NCBI RefSeq assembly: GCF_021513235.1 | Contig: NZ_CP090976.1 | Location: 1,116,001-1,180,000, forward strand | Length of the DNA: 64,000 nt | Reading direction: 5' to 3' | Origin: Kaistella sp. 97-N-M2 | GTDB taxonomy: Bacteria > Bacteroidota > Bacteroidia > Flavobacteriales > Weeksellaceae | Shown here: positions 44,929 through 54,056 of the stretch, one piece after another | Layout: every line of letters begins with the position of its first letter | Numbering within the stretch: position 1 is the first letter of the stretch | Notes under the pieces: model-generated | Told to the model about the DNA's origin: nothing | The model's database searches: none | What the model saw: the letters and a program-made list of their open reading frames with translations, nothing else | Made by a program: the position numbers and the translations under genes

Positions 44929-45010
44929 GCGCCCCGACCTGAGTGGAGCTCTTTTTTTGGGCCGCAAAGCGGAACAAAAAAAAGCGGGAACGGAGGGCGG
45001 AAACAGGCGC
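44929..45010 (-). repeat. Dispersed intergenic repeat, copy B (short form)
   Basis: Same element as copy A at 11.2 kb: CCCGACCTGAGTGGAGCTC, hairpin CCGC aaa GCGG flanked by T and A runs, AAGCGGGAACGGAGGGCGG and the right edge GCCCAAAAAA. Terminal GCGCC (44929-44933) and GGCGC (45006-45010) are complementary. It starts two bases after the lepA stop. Confidence 0.78.
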
Positions 45011-45020
45011 CCAAAAAATA

Positions 45021-46817
45021 TTAATCGTTCAGCTTCAAAACCGCCATGAATGCAGATTGTGGAACCTCTACCCGACCGATTTGTTTCATTTTCTTCTTGC
45101 CTTCTTTTTGTTTTTCCAGAAGTTTTCTTTTACGCGAAATATCGCCACCGTAACATTTTGCGGTAACGTCTTTTCGTAAAGCTTTGATGGTTTCGCGGGC
45201 GATTACTTTCGCGCCAAGTGCTGCCTGAACGGCAATATCAAACTGTTGCCGCGGAATGAGTTCGCGCAGCTTTTCGCACATTCTTTTGCCGATGTAATAG
45301 GCATTGCTTTCGTGAATGAGAGAAGATAACGCGTCCACCATATCGCCGTTGATGAGGATATCCATCTTTACCAATCTGGAAGCGCGAAAGCCGATTGGAT
45401 GGTAATCGAAGGAGGCGTATCCTTTGGAAATGGATTTTAAACGGTCGTAAAAATCGAAAACAACCTCTGCCAAAGGCATATTGAAAACCATTTCGACGCG
45501 GTCTGCAGTTAAATAATTTTGGGTAACGATTTCGCCGCGTTTTTCGATACATAAGGTCATTACGGAGCCGACAAAATCGGATTTGGTAATAATGGAAGCT
45601 TTGATGAATGGTTCTTCCACGCGGTCCATCGTCATCGGGTCCGTCATTTCCGACGGGTTGTTGATGAGAATCATTTTCTCCGGATCACGCTTTGTATAAC
45701 CGTGATAAGAAACGTTGGGAACCGTGGTGATTACGTCCATATTGAACTCGCGGTCGAGTCTTTCCTGAACGATTTCCATGTGAAGCATGCCGAGGAAACC
45801 ACAGCGGAAACCGAAACCAAGCGCCGCTGAACTTTCCGGCTCGAAAACCAGAGAAGCGTCGTTCAGGCGTAATTTTTCCAAAGAGAAACGCAGTTCCTCA
45901 AAATCTTCGGATTCGATGGGATAAATTCCGGCAAAAACCATGGGTTTTACTTCTTCGAAACCTTCAATAGCTTTTTCTGCACCGTTCTCAAAAGTGGTGA
46001 TGGTATCGCCAACTTTTACCTCGCGGGCATCTTTAATGCCGGAAATGATGTAACCCACATCGCCGGTTCTTATTTCTTTTTTGGCTAATTGTTTCAACTT
46101 CAATGTTCCCACCTCATCGGCTTCGTACATTTTGTTGGTCGCCATGAATTTAATGCGCTGTCCTTTTTTGATGCTTCCGTTGACGACTTTGAAATAGGCT
46201 TCGATGCCGCGGAAAGGATTGTAAACGGAATCGAAAATGAGGGCCTGCAACGGTCCGTCTTCGTTCCCAACGGGTGCGGGAATTCTGTTCACGATCTGCT
46301 CTAACAATTCCAGCACGCCTTCGCCGGTTTTTCCGGAAACGCGCAAAACGTCTTCATATTCGCAACCGATAAGATTCATAATTTCGTCGGTTACTTCTTC
46401 GGGGTTTGCAGAGGGTAAATCTATTTTGTTCAGGACCGGGATGATGGTCAGATCATTTTCCAGCGCCAGATATAAGTTGCTTATCGTTTGAGCCTGAATG
46501 CTTTGCGCAGCATCTACGATGAGAAGCGCACCTTCGCAGGCGGCGATGGAACGGGAAACTTCGTAAGAGAAATCGACGTGTCCCGGTGTATCGATGAGGT
46601 TGAGAACGTACTGTTCGCCATTCAGTTCGTAATCCATTTGGATGGCGTGAGATTTTATGGTGATGCCGCGTTCTTTCTCGATATCCATATCGTCTAAGGT
46701 TTGCGCCTGCAACTCTCTTTTGGTAACCGTGTTGGTATATTCCAAAAGGCGGTCTGCCAAAGTAGATTTTCCGTGGTCGATATGGGCTATAATGCAAAAG
46801 TTTCGTATGTTTTTCAT
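45021..46817 (-). CDS. lepA: Elongation factor 4
   Basis: 598-residue translational GTPase that back-translocates or remodels stalled ribosomes. G motifs: [17 protein letters not shown] and NKIDL. The LepA-specific C-terminal domain is present ([59 protein letters not shown]). Length is standard. A -7 box TAAATTTG lies 18 bases upstream of the ATG. Confidence 0.97.
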   Translation of the reverse strand: MKNIRNFCIIAHIDHGKSTLADRLLEYTNTVTKRELQAQTLDDMDIEKERGITIKSHAIQMDYELNGEQYVLNLIDTPGHVDFSYEVSRSIAACEGALLIVDAAQSIQAQTISNLYLALENDLTIIPVLNKIDLPSANPEEVTDEIMNLIGCEYEDVLRVSGKTGEGVLELLEQIVNRIPAPVGNEDGPLQALIFDSVYNPFRGIEAYFKVVNGSIKKGQRIKFMATNKMYEADEVGTLKLKQLAKKEIRTGDVGYIISGIKDAREVKVGDTITTFENGAEKAIEGFEEVKPMVFAGIYPIESEDFEELRFSLEKLRLNDASLVFEPESSAALGFGFRCGFLGMLHMEIVQERLDREFNMDVITTVPNVSYHGYTKRDPEKMILINNPSEMTDPMTMDRVEEPFIKASIITKSDFVGSVMTLCIEKRGEIVTQNYLTADRVEMVFNMPLAEVVFDFYDRLKSISKGYASFDYHPIGFRASRLVKMDILINGDMVDALSSLIHESNAYYIGKRMCEKLRELIPRQQFDIAVQAALGAKVIARETIKALRKDVTAKCYGGDISRKRKLLEKQKEGKKKMKQIGRVEVPQSAFMAVLKLND

Positions 46818-46835
46818 TCAATTCTTGATAGGTTG

Positions 46836-46843
46836 CAAATTTA
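46836..46843 (-). promoter_or_regulatory. Putative -7 promoter box for lepA
   Basis: Reverse-strand TAAATTTG matches TAnnTTTG, 19 bases before the lepA ATG. Confidence 0.55.
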
Positions 46844-46886
46844 GTGTTTTTTGGCGGATTTTGCAGAAAATTTGCGCCGGTGTGCT

Positions 46887-47000
46887 GCGATAGGGATTGC
46901 AACGGAAACCCCGCAGTTGGCGCAGGGAAAGCTGAGGCACGAGGAGTTGAAGTGGAAAGCCCGACCCGAGTTGCGGGAAAAGCGATGGAAAGGGGATCGC
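46887..47000 (-). repeat. Dispersed intergenic repeat, copy C (long form)
   Basis: About 114 bases, matching copy D: GTG.GCTGCG, ACCCCGCAG, GGCGC, CGAGGAGT, CGACCCG, AGGGG and CGCCCAAAAAA in order. Terminal GCGAT (46887-46891) and ATCGC (46996-47000) are complementary. The adjacent run of A supplies the U tract of the terminator at 47012. Confidence 0.75.
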
Positions 47001-47005
47001 CCAAA

Positions 47006-47042
47006 AAAGAACGACCTCTACAATAATCTGCAGAGGTCGCTC
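47006..47042 (-). terminator. Terminator after the ECF cassette
   Basis: CGACCTCT and AGAGGTCG pair around a 12-base loop; on the reverse strand TTCTTTTTT follows, which is the edge of repeat copy C. Confidence 0.8.
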
Positions 47043-47063
47043 AAACATTAAAAAAATAAACTA

Positions 47064-47576
47064 TTATGGTCGCCTTCTCTGCGGACTCGGATTTCCTTGT
47101 CCGTCTTGTTTTTTGTCTAATATTTTGTTGCGCATTTTGCCTTCGGTTTGGTACATCTGGAGAACCTGCTGGGGTTTGATGACCTTCATGAACTTCTCGC
47201 AATAGATTTTCCGGTTGTCCAGGAGCTGCTGACCGATCTCGAAACTTTCGTCGATCTGTTTTTTGGCTTCGTCGTCGCTCATATTGTCGTAATTTCCGGA
47301 AGGCTTGAACTTGCTTTTGATCTCGTTTTGCTTTTGCTGATATTCCGCGTACAGCGTCTTAAACTCCTCTTCATTGGTTTTGGGAACTTCCAGCTCCGAC
47401 ACCATCATATTTTCCCGAAACTGCTGCAGGAGCGACATCCTTTGCTGCGGACTCATTTTTTGGATGATCTGTTTTCTTTCGTCCGGCTTCATCGTTTTCC
47501 AGTCGTATTTCTGGTTCTGCGCGAAACTTTGATGGGAAGCCAAGATGAGGGACATTAGTAATAAAATCTTTTTCAT
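47064..47576 (-). CDS. Exported CpxP/Spy-like protein of the ECF sigma cassette
   Basis: 170 residues with signal peptide MKKILLLMSLILASHQSFAQ. The mature part is helical and charged, with MSPQQRMSLLQQFRENM and IKPQQVLQMYQTEGKMRNKIL, resembling the LTxxQ helices of Spy/CpxP envelope stress proteins. Homologues in flavobacteria are sometimes called sensor of ECF-type sigma factor. Pro- and Arg-rich C-terminus. Last gene of sigma - membrane protein - periplasmic protein cassette. Confidence 0.75.
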   Translation of the reverse strand: MKKILLLMSLILASHQSFAQNQKYDWKTMKPDERKQIIQKMSPQQRMSLLQQFRENMMVSELEVPKTNEEEFKTLYAEYQQKQNEIKSKFKPSGNYDNMSDDEAKKQIDESFEIGQQLLDNRKIYCEKFMKVIKPQQVLQMYQTEGKMRNKILDKKQDGQGNPSPQRRRP

Positions 47577-47588
47577 GGGTGTTTCGTT

Positions 47589-48137
47589 TTAATTATACAG
47601 ATCCAAATAAACGTCCTGCTCTGCATTTTTGCCTAAATCTGCCAACTCTGCGGAGGTGAAATTAGCGAGAATCTGATCGACCTGAACTTCGGGATTTTGG
47701 GACACTATAGGTTTGCTCTCTTTGGCATATTTCACTGTGGTTTTCTCTGAAACATTTACCGGCGCTTTGTCTTCTTTTTGATGATCTGCGACAACATTAG
47801 TTAAATCGTTTCCTAAAGTTTTGTACGCAATTACAGCTTCTTTTTCGGGTTCGTCGGCTGACAGTGTTGATGTTGCGCTGCGGTTTTCTGCCTTAGCTAA
47901 CTGATTGTCGATGGTGTTGCCCTCGGTTTCACCATTATTTTGCGTCACAAAAAATGTGATTCCGAATAACAGTGAAACTGCTGCCACGGCGGAATAGACC
48001 CAATTCATTTTAACGATTTTACCCTGCTTTTTTGGAGCGGTCTCCTGCAGAACTTTCATCTGCATTTCCGCGAAAAAGCCGTCGGGAGCTGTGTAAATAT
48101 TCTTACGTTCTAATTTTTCTATATCTAAATTTTCCAT
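47589..48137 (-). CDS. Single-span membrane protein, putative anti-sigma factor
   Basis: 182 residues. A short cytoplasmic N-terminus (about residues 1-45) precedes one membrane helix (WVYSAVAAVSLLFGITFFV) and a long Thr/Ala/Glu-rich periplasmic part. No zinc-binding HxxxCxxC motif of classic anti-sigma factors is seen. The anti-sigma assignment rests on its position, 13 bases after the sigma factor stop, and on its topology. Sequence recognition alone would leave it hypothetical. Confidence 0.65.
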   Translation of the reverse strand: MENLDIEKLERKNIYTAPDGFFAEMQMKVLQETAPKKQGKIVKMNWVYSAVAAVSLLFGITFFVTQNNGETEGNTIDNQLAKAENRSATSTLSADEPEKEAVIAYKTLGNDLTNVVADHQKEDKAPVNVSEKTTVKYAKESKPIVSQNPEVQVDQILANFTSAELADLGKNAEQDVYLDLYN

Positions 48138-48150
48138 GAGAGAAAAAATT

Positions 48151-48702
48151 TTATTCTGTATAATTTGCTTTAATATAATCTTCTACTTTTTGTTTGGCGT
48201 AATGGTAATTCGTCTTTAACGTTCCGACAGACATGTCCAGAATTTTTGAAATTTCTTCGTACGGAATATCTTCGTAATACCGAAACGAAAAAACCAGTTT
48301 CTGCTTTTCCGGCAGGGAATGAATGGCTTTTTGCAGCAGGATCTGAATTTCCTCTGCATCTGCGCCTGCATTTTCCGCAACTAAATTTTGGAGGTGATAT
48401 TCGGAACCTTCGTCGCTCTTCTGCATGCGTTTCATTTTGTTCAGTTGCTGCAGCGCCTCATTGGTTGCAATCCGGTAAAGCCAGGTATAAAGCTGACTGT
48501 CCTGTTTGAACTGGTGAAAATTTTGGTAAGCTTTGATGAAGGTGTCCTGAAGAACATCCTGCGCCAGATCGTGATCTACAATTAACCTCCGAATATGCCA
48601 ATACAACCTACTCTGATATGCATCCATCATCGCGCGAACACCTTTTTCACGGGTTTTATCGCTCGACATCAACTCGATAATTTCGGTCTCCTTAATCTTC
48701 AT
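48151..48702 (-). CDS. ECF-type RNA polymerase sigma factor
   Basis: 183 residues. Region 2 (LYWHIRRLIVDHDLAQDVLQDTFIKAY, with the DLAQDVLQ core) binds the -10 element; region 4 (LPEKQKLVFSFRYYEDIPYEEIS..LDMSVGTLKTNYHYAKQKV) is the -35 helix-turn-helix. It directs transcription of its own regulon, probably envelope stress, given the two downstream partners. A TAAATTTA sequence upstream is one base off the -7 consensus. Confidence 0.92.
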   Translation of the reverse strand: MKIKETEIIELMSSDKTREKGVRAMMDAYQSRLYWHIRRLIVDHDLAQDVLQDTFIKAYQNFHQFKQDSQLYTWLYRIATNEALQQLNKMKRMQKSDEGSEYHLQNLVAENAGADAEEIQILLQKAIHSLPEKQKLVFSFRYYEDIPYEEISKILDMSVGTLKTNYHYAKQKVEDYIKANYTE

Positions 48703-48782
48703 TGAGATGCTTTCGGTGTTTTGATGGTAAATTTAATTAAAAGTTAAATAGGTATTTCAATTTTCAGTCCAAAGCAAATAAT

Positions 48783-48790
48783 TACCTTTG
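48783..48790 (+). promoter_or_regulatory. Putative -7 promoter box for the DUF2520-kdsC-maf genes
   Basis: TACCTTTG matches TAnnTTTG, 16 bases before the ATG at 48806, and supports that start over one at 48788. Confidence 0.5.
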
Positions 48791-48805
48791 TTCATATCTA
48801 TTTTC

Positions 48806-49558
48806 ATGAAGATTGTTATCCTTGGTTCCGGCAATGTGGCTTATCATTTGGCAAAAGCTTTTGCGGAAAAAAACATTCCTGTCGCGCAGGTCTTTGGACG
48901 GAATGAAAAAGATTTGAAAGAAATTTCAGCACAACTTGAAATTCCGTTTTCCACAGAGAAATTAGAAGATGCCGACTTTTATCTGCTTGCCGTGAATGAT
49001 GATGCGGTTACGGACCTCTCGAAGAAAATTCTCAAAACAAACTGTCTCGTGGCACATACGTCCGGTTCTCTGCCCAAAGAAGCTTTGGAAGGCCATTATC
49101 GAAAGGCGAGTTTTTATCCCCTGCAGACTTTTTCCAAATCGAAACCGCTTAATTATTCCGAAATTCCCTTTTTTGTAGAAGCGGAAAATTTGCCGGATCT
49201 CGAAATTCTGGAAAATTTAGCTTTAAAAATTTCGACAAACGTAATGAAGAGCGATTTTGAGAAACGGAAGTACATTCATTTGACCGCAGTTTTCGCCTGC
49301 AATTTCGTAAATCATCTTTTTGCACGGGCGAAAGAAATTTCGGATGCGCAGCACATTCCTTTCGAGTACTTTTTGCCTTTAATTAAAGAAACGACGGAAA
49401 AAATTTATGAAGTTGAACCCAAACTGGCGCAAACCGGTCCGGCGGTTAGAAATGATGAAAGGGTTTTGGTGCTTCACGAACAGTTGATCGCGGACGAAGA
49501 ACATTTGAAAATTTATAAAACCCTGAACGAATCGATAAAGAAAATGTATGAGTTATAA
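48806..49558 (+). CDS. Rossmann-like and DUF2520 domain-containing protein
   Basis: 250 residues. N-terminal nucleotide-binding motif ILGSGNVAYHLAKAF begins a Rossmann domain like those of 6-phosphogluconate-type dehydrogenases; the C-terminal DUF2520 (about residues 125-250) includes YIHLTAVFACNFVNHL. Enzymatic role unknown. It overlaps kdsC by 11 bases, so the genes are coupled. Confidence 0.88.
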   Translation: MKIVILGSGNVAYHLAKAFAEKNIPVAQVFGRNEKDLKEISAQLEIPFSTEKLEDADFYLLAVNDDAVTDLSKKILKTNCLVAHTSGSLPKEALEGHYRKASFYPLQTFSKSKPLNYSEIPFFVEAENLPDLEILENLALKISTNVMKSDFEKRKYIHLTAVFACNFVNHLFARAKEISDAQHIPFEYFLPLIKETTEKIYEVEPKLAQTGPAVRNDERVLVLHEQLIADEEHLKIYKTLNESIKKMYEL

Positions 49559-50066
49559 ATCGAAACTGAAAAATATAAAAGCCTTTGTGTTTGATGTAGA
49601 CGGCGTTTTCACGGATGGAAGCGTTTACCTTTTGCCCGGCGGAAATATGTGCCGCGTGATGAGTGTTCTGGACGGTTATGCCGTGGTTAAAGCCCTCAAA
49701 AAGAATTATTTGATCGGCGTTATCACGGGTGGAAATGATGACGAAGTTCGACACCGGATCAACTACCTCGGCATTACAGATTATTACGCAAAATCTCCGG
49801 ACAAAGAACTTGATTTTGAACACTTTAAAACAAAATACAATCTGAAAAACGATGAAATCTTAATGATGGGCGACGATCTGCCGGACGTCCAGATTATGAA
49901 AATTTCCGGTATTTCAGCATGCCCGAATAATGCAGTGCCGGAAGTGAAAGAAATTTCAGATTATATTTCGCCGATTGAAGGCGGAAAGGGCGCCGTTCGC
50001 GATGTGATTGAGCAGGTGATGAAAATTCAGGGAAAGTGGGTTGAAGATAATACGCAGAGCGTTTAG
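49548..50066 (+). CDS. kdsC: 3-deoxy-D-manno-octulosonate 8-phosphate phosphatase (KdsC-like HAD)
   Basis: 172-residue HAD phosphatase without a cap domain. Motif I is FDVDGVFTDG, motif II is VITGGNDD, and motif IV is MMGDDLPD, as in KdsC, which makes KDO for the lipopolysaccharide core. YISPIEGGKGAVRDVIEQVM at the end is family typical. Start overlaps the upstream gene. CMP-specific or phosphonate HADs are less likely. Confidence 0.88.
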   Translation: MSYKSKLKNIKAFVFDVDGVFTDGSVYLLPGGNMCRVMSVLDGYAVVKALKKNYLIGVITGGNDDEVRHRINYLGITDYYAKSPDKELDFEHFKTKYNLKNDEILMMGDDLPDVQIMKISGISACPNNAVPEVKEISDYISPIEGGKGAVRDVIEQVMKIQGKWVEDNTQSV

Positions 50067-50078
50067 AAAGCCTCAACA

Positions 50079-50636
50079 ATGAAAATATTATTAGCCTCCA
50101 ATTCTCCGCGCCGAAAAGACCTCTTAGAAAGTTTAGGATATGATTTCAGCGTTGTTTCCGTGGACTGTGAAGAAGTTTATCCGGAAAATCTAGCACCAGA
50201 AAAAATAGCATCTTACCTTTCGGATTTGAAAGCAAATGCTTTTCGAAACCTGGAAAACGATGAAGTTTTAATCACCGCAGATACAATTGTTGCGCTGGAA
50301 AACGAGGTTTTGGGAAAACCAAAAGACGAAGTCCACGCCAAACAAATGCTCCGGAAACTTTCGGGAAAAACGCATCAGGTTTATACGGGAATCACGATCA
50401 GAAGTTCGGATAAAAGCATTTCTAAAACGGACGTCGCTTCTGTTACCTTTGCTGCGATAAGCGAGACCGAAATCGATTTCTACGTCAAAAACTACAAACC
50501 CTTCGATAAGGCCGGCAGTTACGGAATTCAGGAATGGCTTGGAATGGCGAAGGTTTCTAAGATTGAGGGCAGTTATTTTACAATCATGGGACTTCCTACA
50601 CATTTGGTGTACGAGGTTTTAAAAGATTTTGAATAA
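50079..50636 (+). CDS. maf: Maf family nucleotide pyrophosphatase
   Basis: 185 residues. ASNSPRRKDLLESLGYDF at the N-terminus, ADTIVALENEVLGKP, and the KAGSYGIQEWLG segment are the Maf signatures. It hydrolyses non-canonical nucleoside triphosphates (dTTP or UTP type) and has been linked to septum control. Twelve bases after kdsC, so likely the same transcript. Confidence 0.92.
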   Translation: MKILLASNSPRRKDLLESLGYDFSVVSVDCEEVYPENLAPEKIASYLSDLKANAFRNLENDEVLITADTIVALENEVLGKPKDEVHAKQMLRKLSGKTHQVYTGITIRSSDKSISKTDVASVTFAAISETEIDFYVKNYKPFDKAGSYGIQEWLGMAKVSKIEGSYFTIMGLPTHLVYEVLKDFE

Positions 50637-50727
50637 CTAGGTTTTCAAAAATAAAATTTCATTATTTTTACCAAAAATAGTAGGCATTTCCATACTAAAA
50701 TGCAGATTTAAAAGTTATTATGAAATA

Positions 50728-53270
50728 ATGAAAAAAACTATACTTTTCCTTTTGGCAGTCAGCGTTTTCAATTCGTGTTCCACGCGTAAAAAGACGAATG
50801 ATTCCACTTTTATGAAAGGATTTTTCTCCTATTACAACACGCTTTTCAACAGTAAAGATGCTCTCGAAACCGAGTTGCGCAACCGCGATCAGGCGCACAA
50901 AGACAACTTCTATGCGCCCTACATTCAGTTGCTGACTTATGAGGAACAGCCTTTGGGCAGCGATCTGGCTTCCGGCGGCGCTTTTGGTAATGGTGCTCCG
51001 CTGCCACCCGGCAATAATTCCAACGGGCCGGGAATTCCGGGCAGGTTTGATAATTCTTCCGGTGCTGACAACCAACCGAAATCTGGGGCAAGCATTTTAG
51101 AAATTTCGGAAGCAAAAGCTTTGAAAGCCATCGCGAAATATTCCGTAATGAAAGGCGGTACCGAAAAAAACAAGAAAATTTTTGATGCCAATATCCTTCT
51201 CGCGCAGTCGAGATTATATCAGGATAAACCTTTGGAAGCACTGGATGGACTGAATTATATTTTCAGCAATATGTCCAAAGATAAAAGGCTGCCTTTAGCG
51301 CGCATTTATCAGGGTTTGGCCTATTCGAAAATGGAAGATTATGCCAGAGCCGAAGAAGTTTTTGCAGGTCTGAAAGACGATAAGCTCAAAAAGAACGAAA
51401 GAAAATTATTAAGCATTTACTACTCCGAAATGTTGCTTTCTGCCGGAAAAAAGAAGAAGCCGTCGCCGAACTGGAAAACGCTTATGCCTACAACAAAAAC
51501 AGAAAACTTCGCAGCCGGATCGCTTTTCTGCGCGGACAGATCCTGGCCAATTTGGGTAAAAATGAAGAAGCCCGTGAAAGTTTTGTATCAGCCTACAAAA
51601 ATGCGAACAACTTTGAGTTTGAAGTAAAATCGCAGATCGAAATCGCAAAAACCTTTAACGGAAAAGAAGATGATTATGAAGGTGCAAAAGAATATCTGGA
51701 AAAAATTAGCAAAAAAGGAACGTACGGTTCGCGTAAAAATGAGTTTTATTACGCTTTAGGCTTGATGGCCAACAAAGCCGGAAAAAAGGAAGAAGCAAAG
51801 GCATTTTTCGCGCAGTCTTTGAAGGAGAAAGTTTCGGATCCGCAAATTCGCGGACTCGATTATTTCGAAATTGGAAAAGCCTATTTTGAAGACAGCGATT
51901 ATTTGTCGGCGGGCGCTTATTATGATTCGGCGCTGGCTTCCATGAATTATGAACCATCCAAAATTTTGCTCCAGGAACAATCGAAAAACATCAAGCAGGT
52001 TTCTGCAAACTACTATCTGATCAAGAAAAACGACAGTATTTTGGCTTTGGCGAATATGCCGGAAGCGGAACGAATTGCTTATTTCAACAAATATATCGAA
52101 GGTATTAAAGCCAAAGAAGCACAGGCCGAACTGGAACAGCGAAGAGCCGAGCGGTCCAAAGGTTTCGACACGGGTGATTACGGAGCCAATTCTGTATTTG
52201 CCTCCAACACGGGCGGATTCCAGGATTTTGGAGAGAACAAAGGAGGTTTTTACTTTTCTAATCTGAGCACCGTTGCTAAAGGCGAATCCAGCTTCAAACA
52301 GTTATGGGGAAACCGCTCGCTGAGTGATAACTGGCGGACTTCTGCCAGAAGCAATTCTATTGAAGATATGAAAAATGAAGCCATGGGAATTGCGACCGCG
52401 CCGGATCCCCGAAGACTGGAACCCGATTTCTACATCGAACAAATTCCCACCGATACTCAGGAAATCTTTGCGCTGAAAAAAGCCCGCGACACAGCCACGT
52501 TAGGTCTGGGAACCATGTATGAGTCCTATTTTTCGGATACGCCGCTGGCGACAAAAACACTCTACGATCTTGTGGACAGCAAACCCGAAGACGATCTGAA
52601 ACTCCAGGCGCTATACCAGATCTTCGCCTTTAATTACGAAAAAAATCCGGGTGCTGCAGAACGTGCAAAACAGATGATCCTTACGGAATATCCTTACACG
52701 TCTTACGCTGAATTCGTAAAAAACCCGAAGAATAATGAATTCGCGAAATCTTCGGAAGAAGTTGAAAAAGCCTATGCTCAGGCATTCGATCTCTATGCAA
52801 CAGAAAAATATGAGGAGAGCAAAGCATTGATCGAATCTTCTTTGGAAAAATATCCGAAAGACGCTTTGGTGCCCAAATTCGCCTTGCTGAACGCATTTAA
52901 TTCGGGAAAAATCGCCGGAAAGGAAATCATGATCCTTCAGTTGGAGCAAATCGCCTTGAATTATGCCAGAACAGTTGAAGGCGAAAAAGCCGCAGACATG
53001 CTAAAATACCTGAAAAGCGATTTGGCAATCGAAACTACAGATGCAAACGGCAACAAAACAGAAATGAACAACATCAACATGGGCCCCGGAACACCAACTG
53101 CGAGGGACGAAATGCAGAATCAGCCACCGGTTCCACGCGCTCCTTCGTCCATGCCATTCCCGCAACGTCCCACTAATAACGGAAATAATACCGACGTCAG
53201 ATCGCCAAATTCAAACGGTCTGCAAGCGCCACGAACCGTGCCGCCCGCCGGTGAAATTAAAATCAGATAA
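50728..53270 (+). CDS. sprE: SprE/PorW-like TPR lipoprotein of the type IX secretion system, frameshifted as sequenced
   Basis: Two overlapping frames make one large lipoprotein (reconstructed 847 residues). N-terminus MKKTILFLLAVSVFNSC gives the lipid anchor; FMKGFFSYYNTLFNSKDAL matches the conserved start of SprE/PorW, a periplasmic lipoprotein that links the motor and outer membrane parts of type IX secretion. The rest is TPR-like repeats with a Pro/Asn-rich tail. Frame is lost at six A (51447-51452): seven would read AGKKEEAVAELENAY and join both parts. The site is also the slippery heptamer A AAA AAG. Confidence 0.78.
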
Positions 53271-53272
53271 GC

Positions 53273-53307
53273 AAAAAAGCGAAGGTAAAACTTCGCTTTT
53301 CTTCTTT
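53273..53307. terminator. Bidirectional terminator between sprE and tsaB
   Basis: AAGCGAAG and CTTCGCTT pair around GTAAAA, flanked by A and T runs. Confidence 0.8.
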
Positions 53308-53334
53308 TTATATTCGATTATATCTCCTTCTAAA

Positions 53335-54008
53335 TCAGGAAGATTTCTTCTTTACGCCCTGAAAATCTTTCAGATAAAAAGGTTCGAAGTAGGCAACATC
53401 TTCAAATTCGTTTGCTTTAAATTTTTCCTGCGCTCTTTTAATCAGGTATTTCGCTGACGGATAAATTGTACCATCAAATGCGGCGGCGGAAAGCTGAAGA
53501 ATTTCCCGGGCTTTTGTCGCACCATCGCCGACGAAGATCACTTTTTTCCCTGCAGTTCCTGAAACGAAGTTTCGTCTAAGATTTTGGCTTCGGTGTCGGT
53601 GAGCATTTCTCCGGTTTTACCGTCGAAAATGGCGCAATACACCTCCATTCTCCGCGCATCGATGAGCGGAATAATCAAGTCATAATCTTTCCTCAGAAAA
53701 GGTTCGGTCATGCTTTCCAATGAATTCACCGCGATAAGTGGAATCTGTAAACCAAAGCAAAACCCCTTGGCTGAAGAAGCACCGATTCGCAAACCGGTGT
53801 AGGAACCCGGTCCTTTTCCCAAGCAAATGGCGTCAAGATCCTGCAAAGAAATTCCGGCACCTTCTAAAGCCCACTCCACAAACGTGTGTAAACTTTCGGA
53901 CTGTTTATAATTTTCCGAAATTTCTTCACAAAGGCAAAGTAAGTCAGATCCCTCAGAAATTGCGACAGAACAGTTTTTAGAAGATGTTTCGATATGGAGA
54001 ATTTTCAT
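53335..54008 (-). CDS. tsaB: tRNA threonylcarbamoyladenosine biosynthesis protein TsaB, frameshifted as sequenced
   Basis: Partner of TsaD in making t6A37 in ANN-decoding tRNAs, essential in most bacteria. Upstream frame (54008 to 53538) has HIETSSKNCSVAI and GKGPGSYTGLRIGASSAKG; the downstream frame continues VIFVGDGATKAREI to the end. The upstream frame ends at GGA AAA AAG TGA; adding one A gives GGA AAA AAA GTG and a 224-residue protein of the usual length. The site is A AAA AAG directly before TGA. Loss of this function would be severe, so a sequencing error or productive slippage is likelier than inactivation. Confidence 0.85.
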
Positions 54009-54056
54009 TGGATGAGGAATTTAATAAAAGAAATCTATTTGATTAAATTAAATGTT

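Noticed and set aside
44943-45179. 78-codon forward frame across repeat B and the end of lepA
   Set aside because: Starts in the repeat and continues antisense to lepA; no support as a gene.
48246-48585. Forward frames opposite the ECF sigma gene
   Set aside because: Antisense shadows of a clear sigma factor gene.
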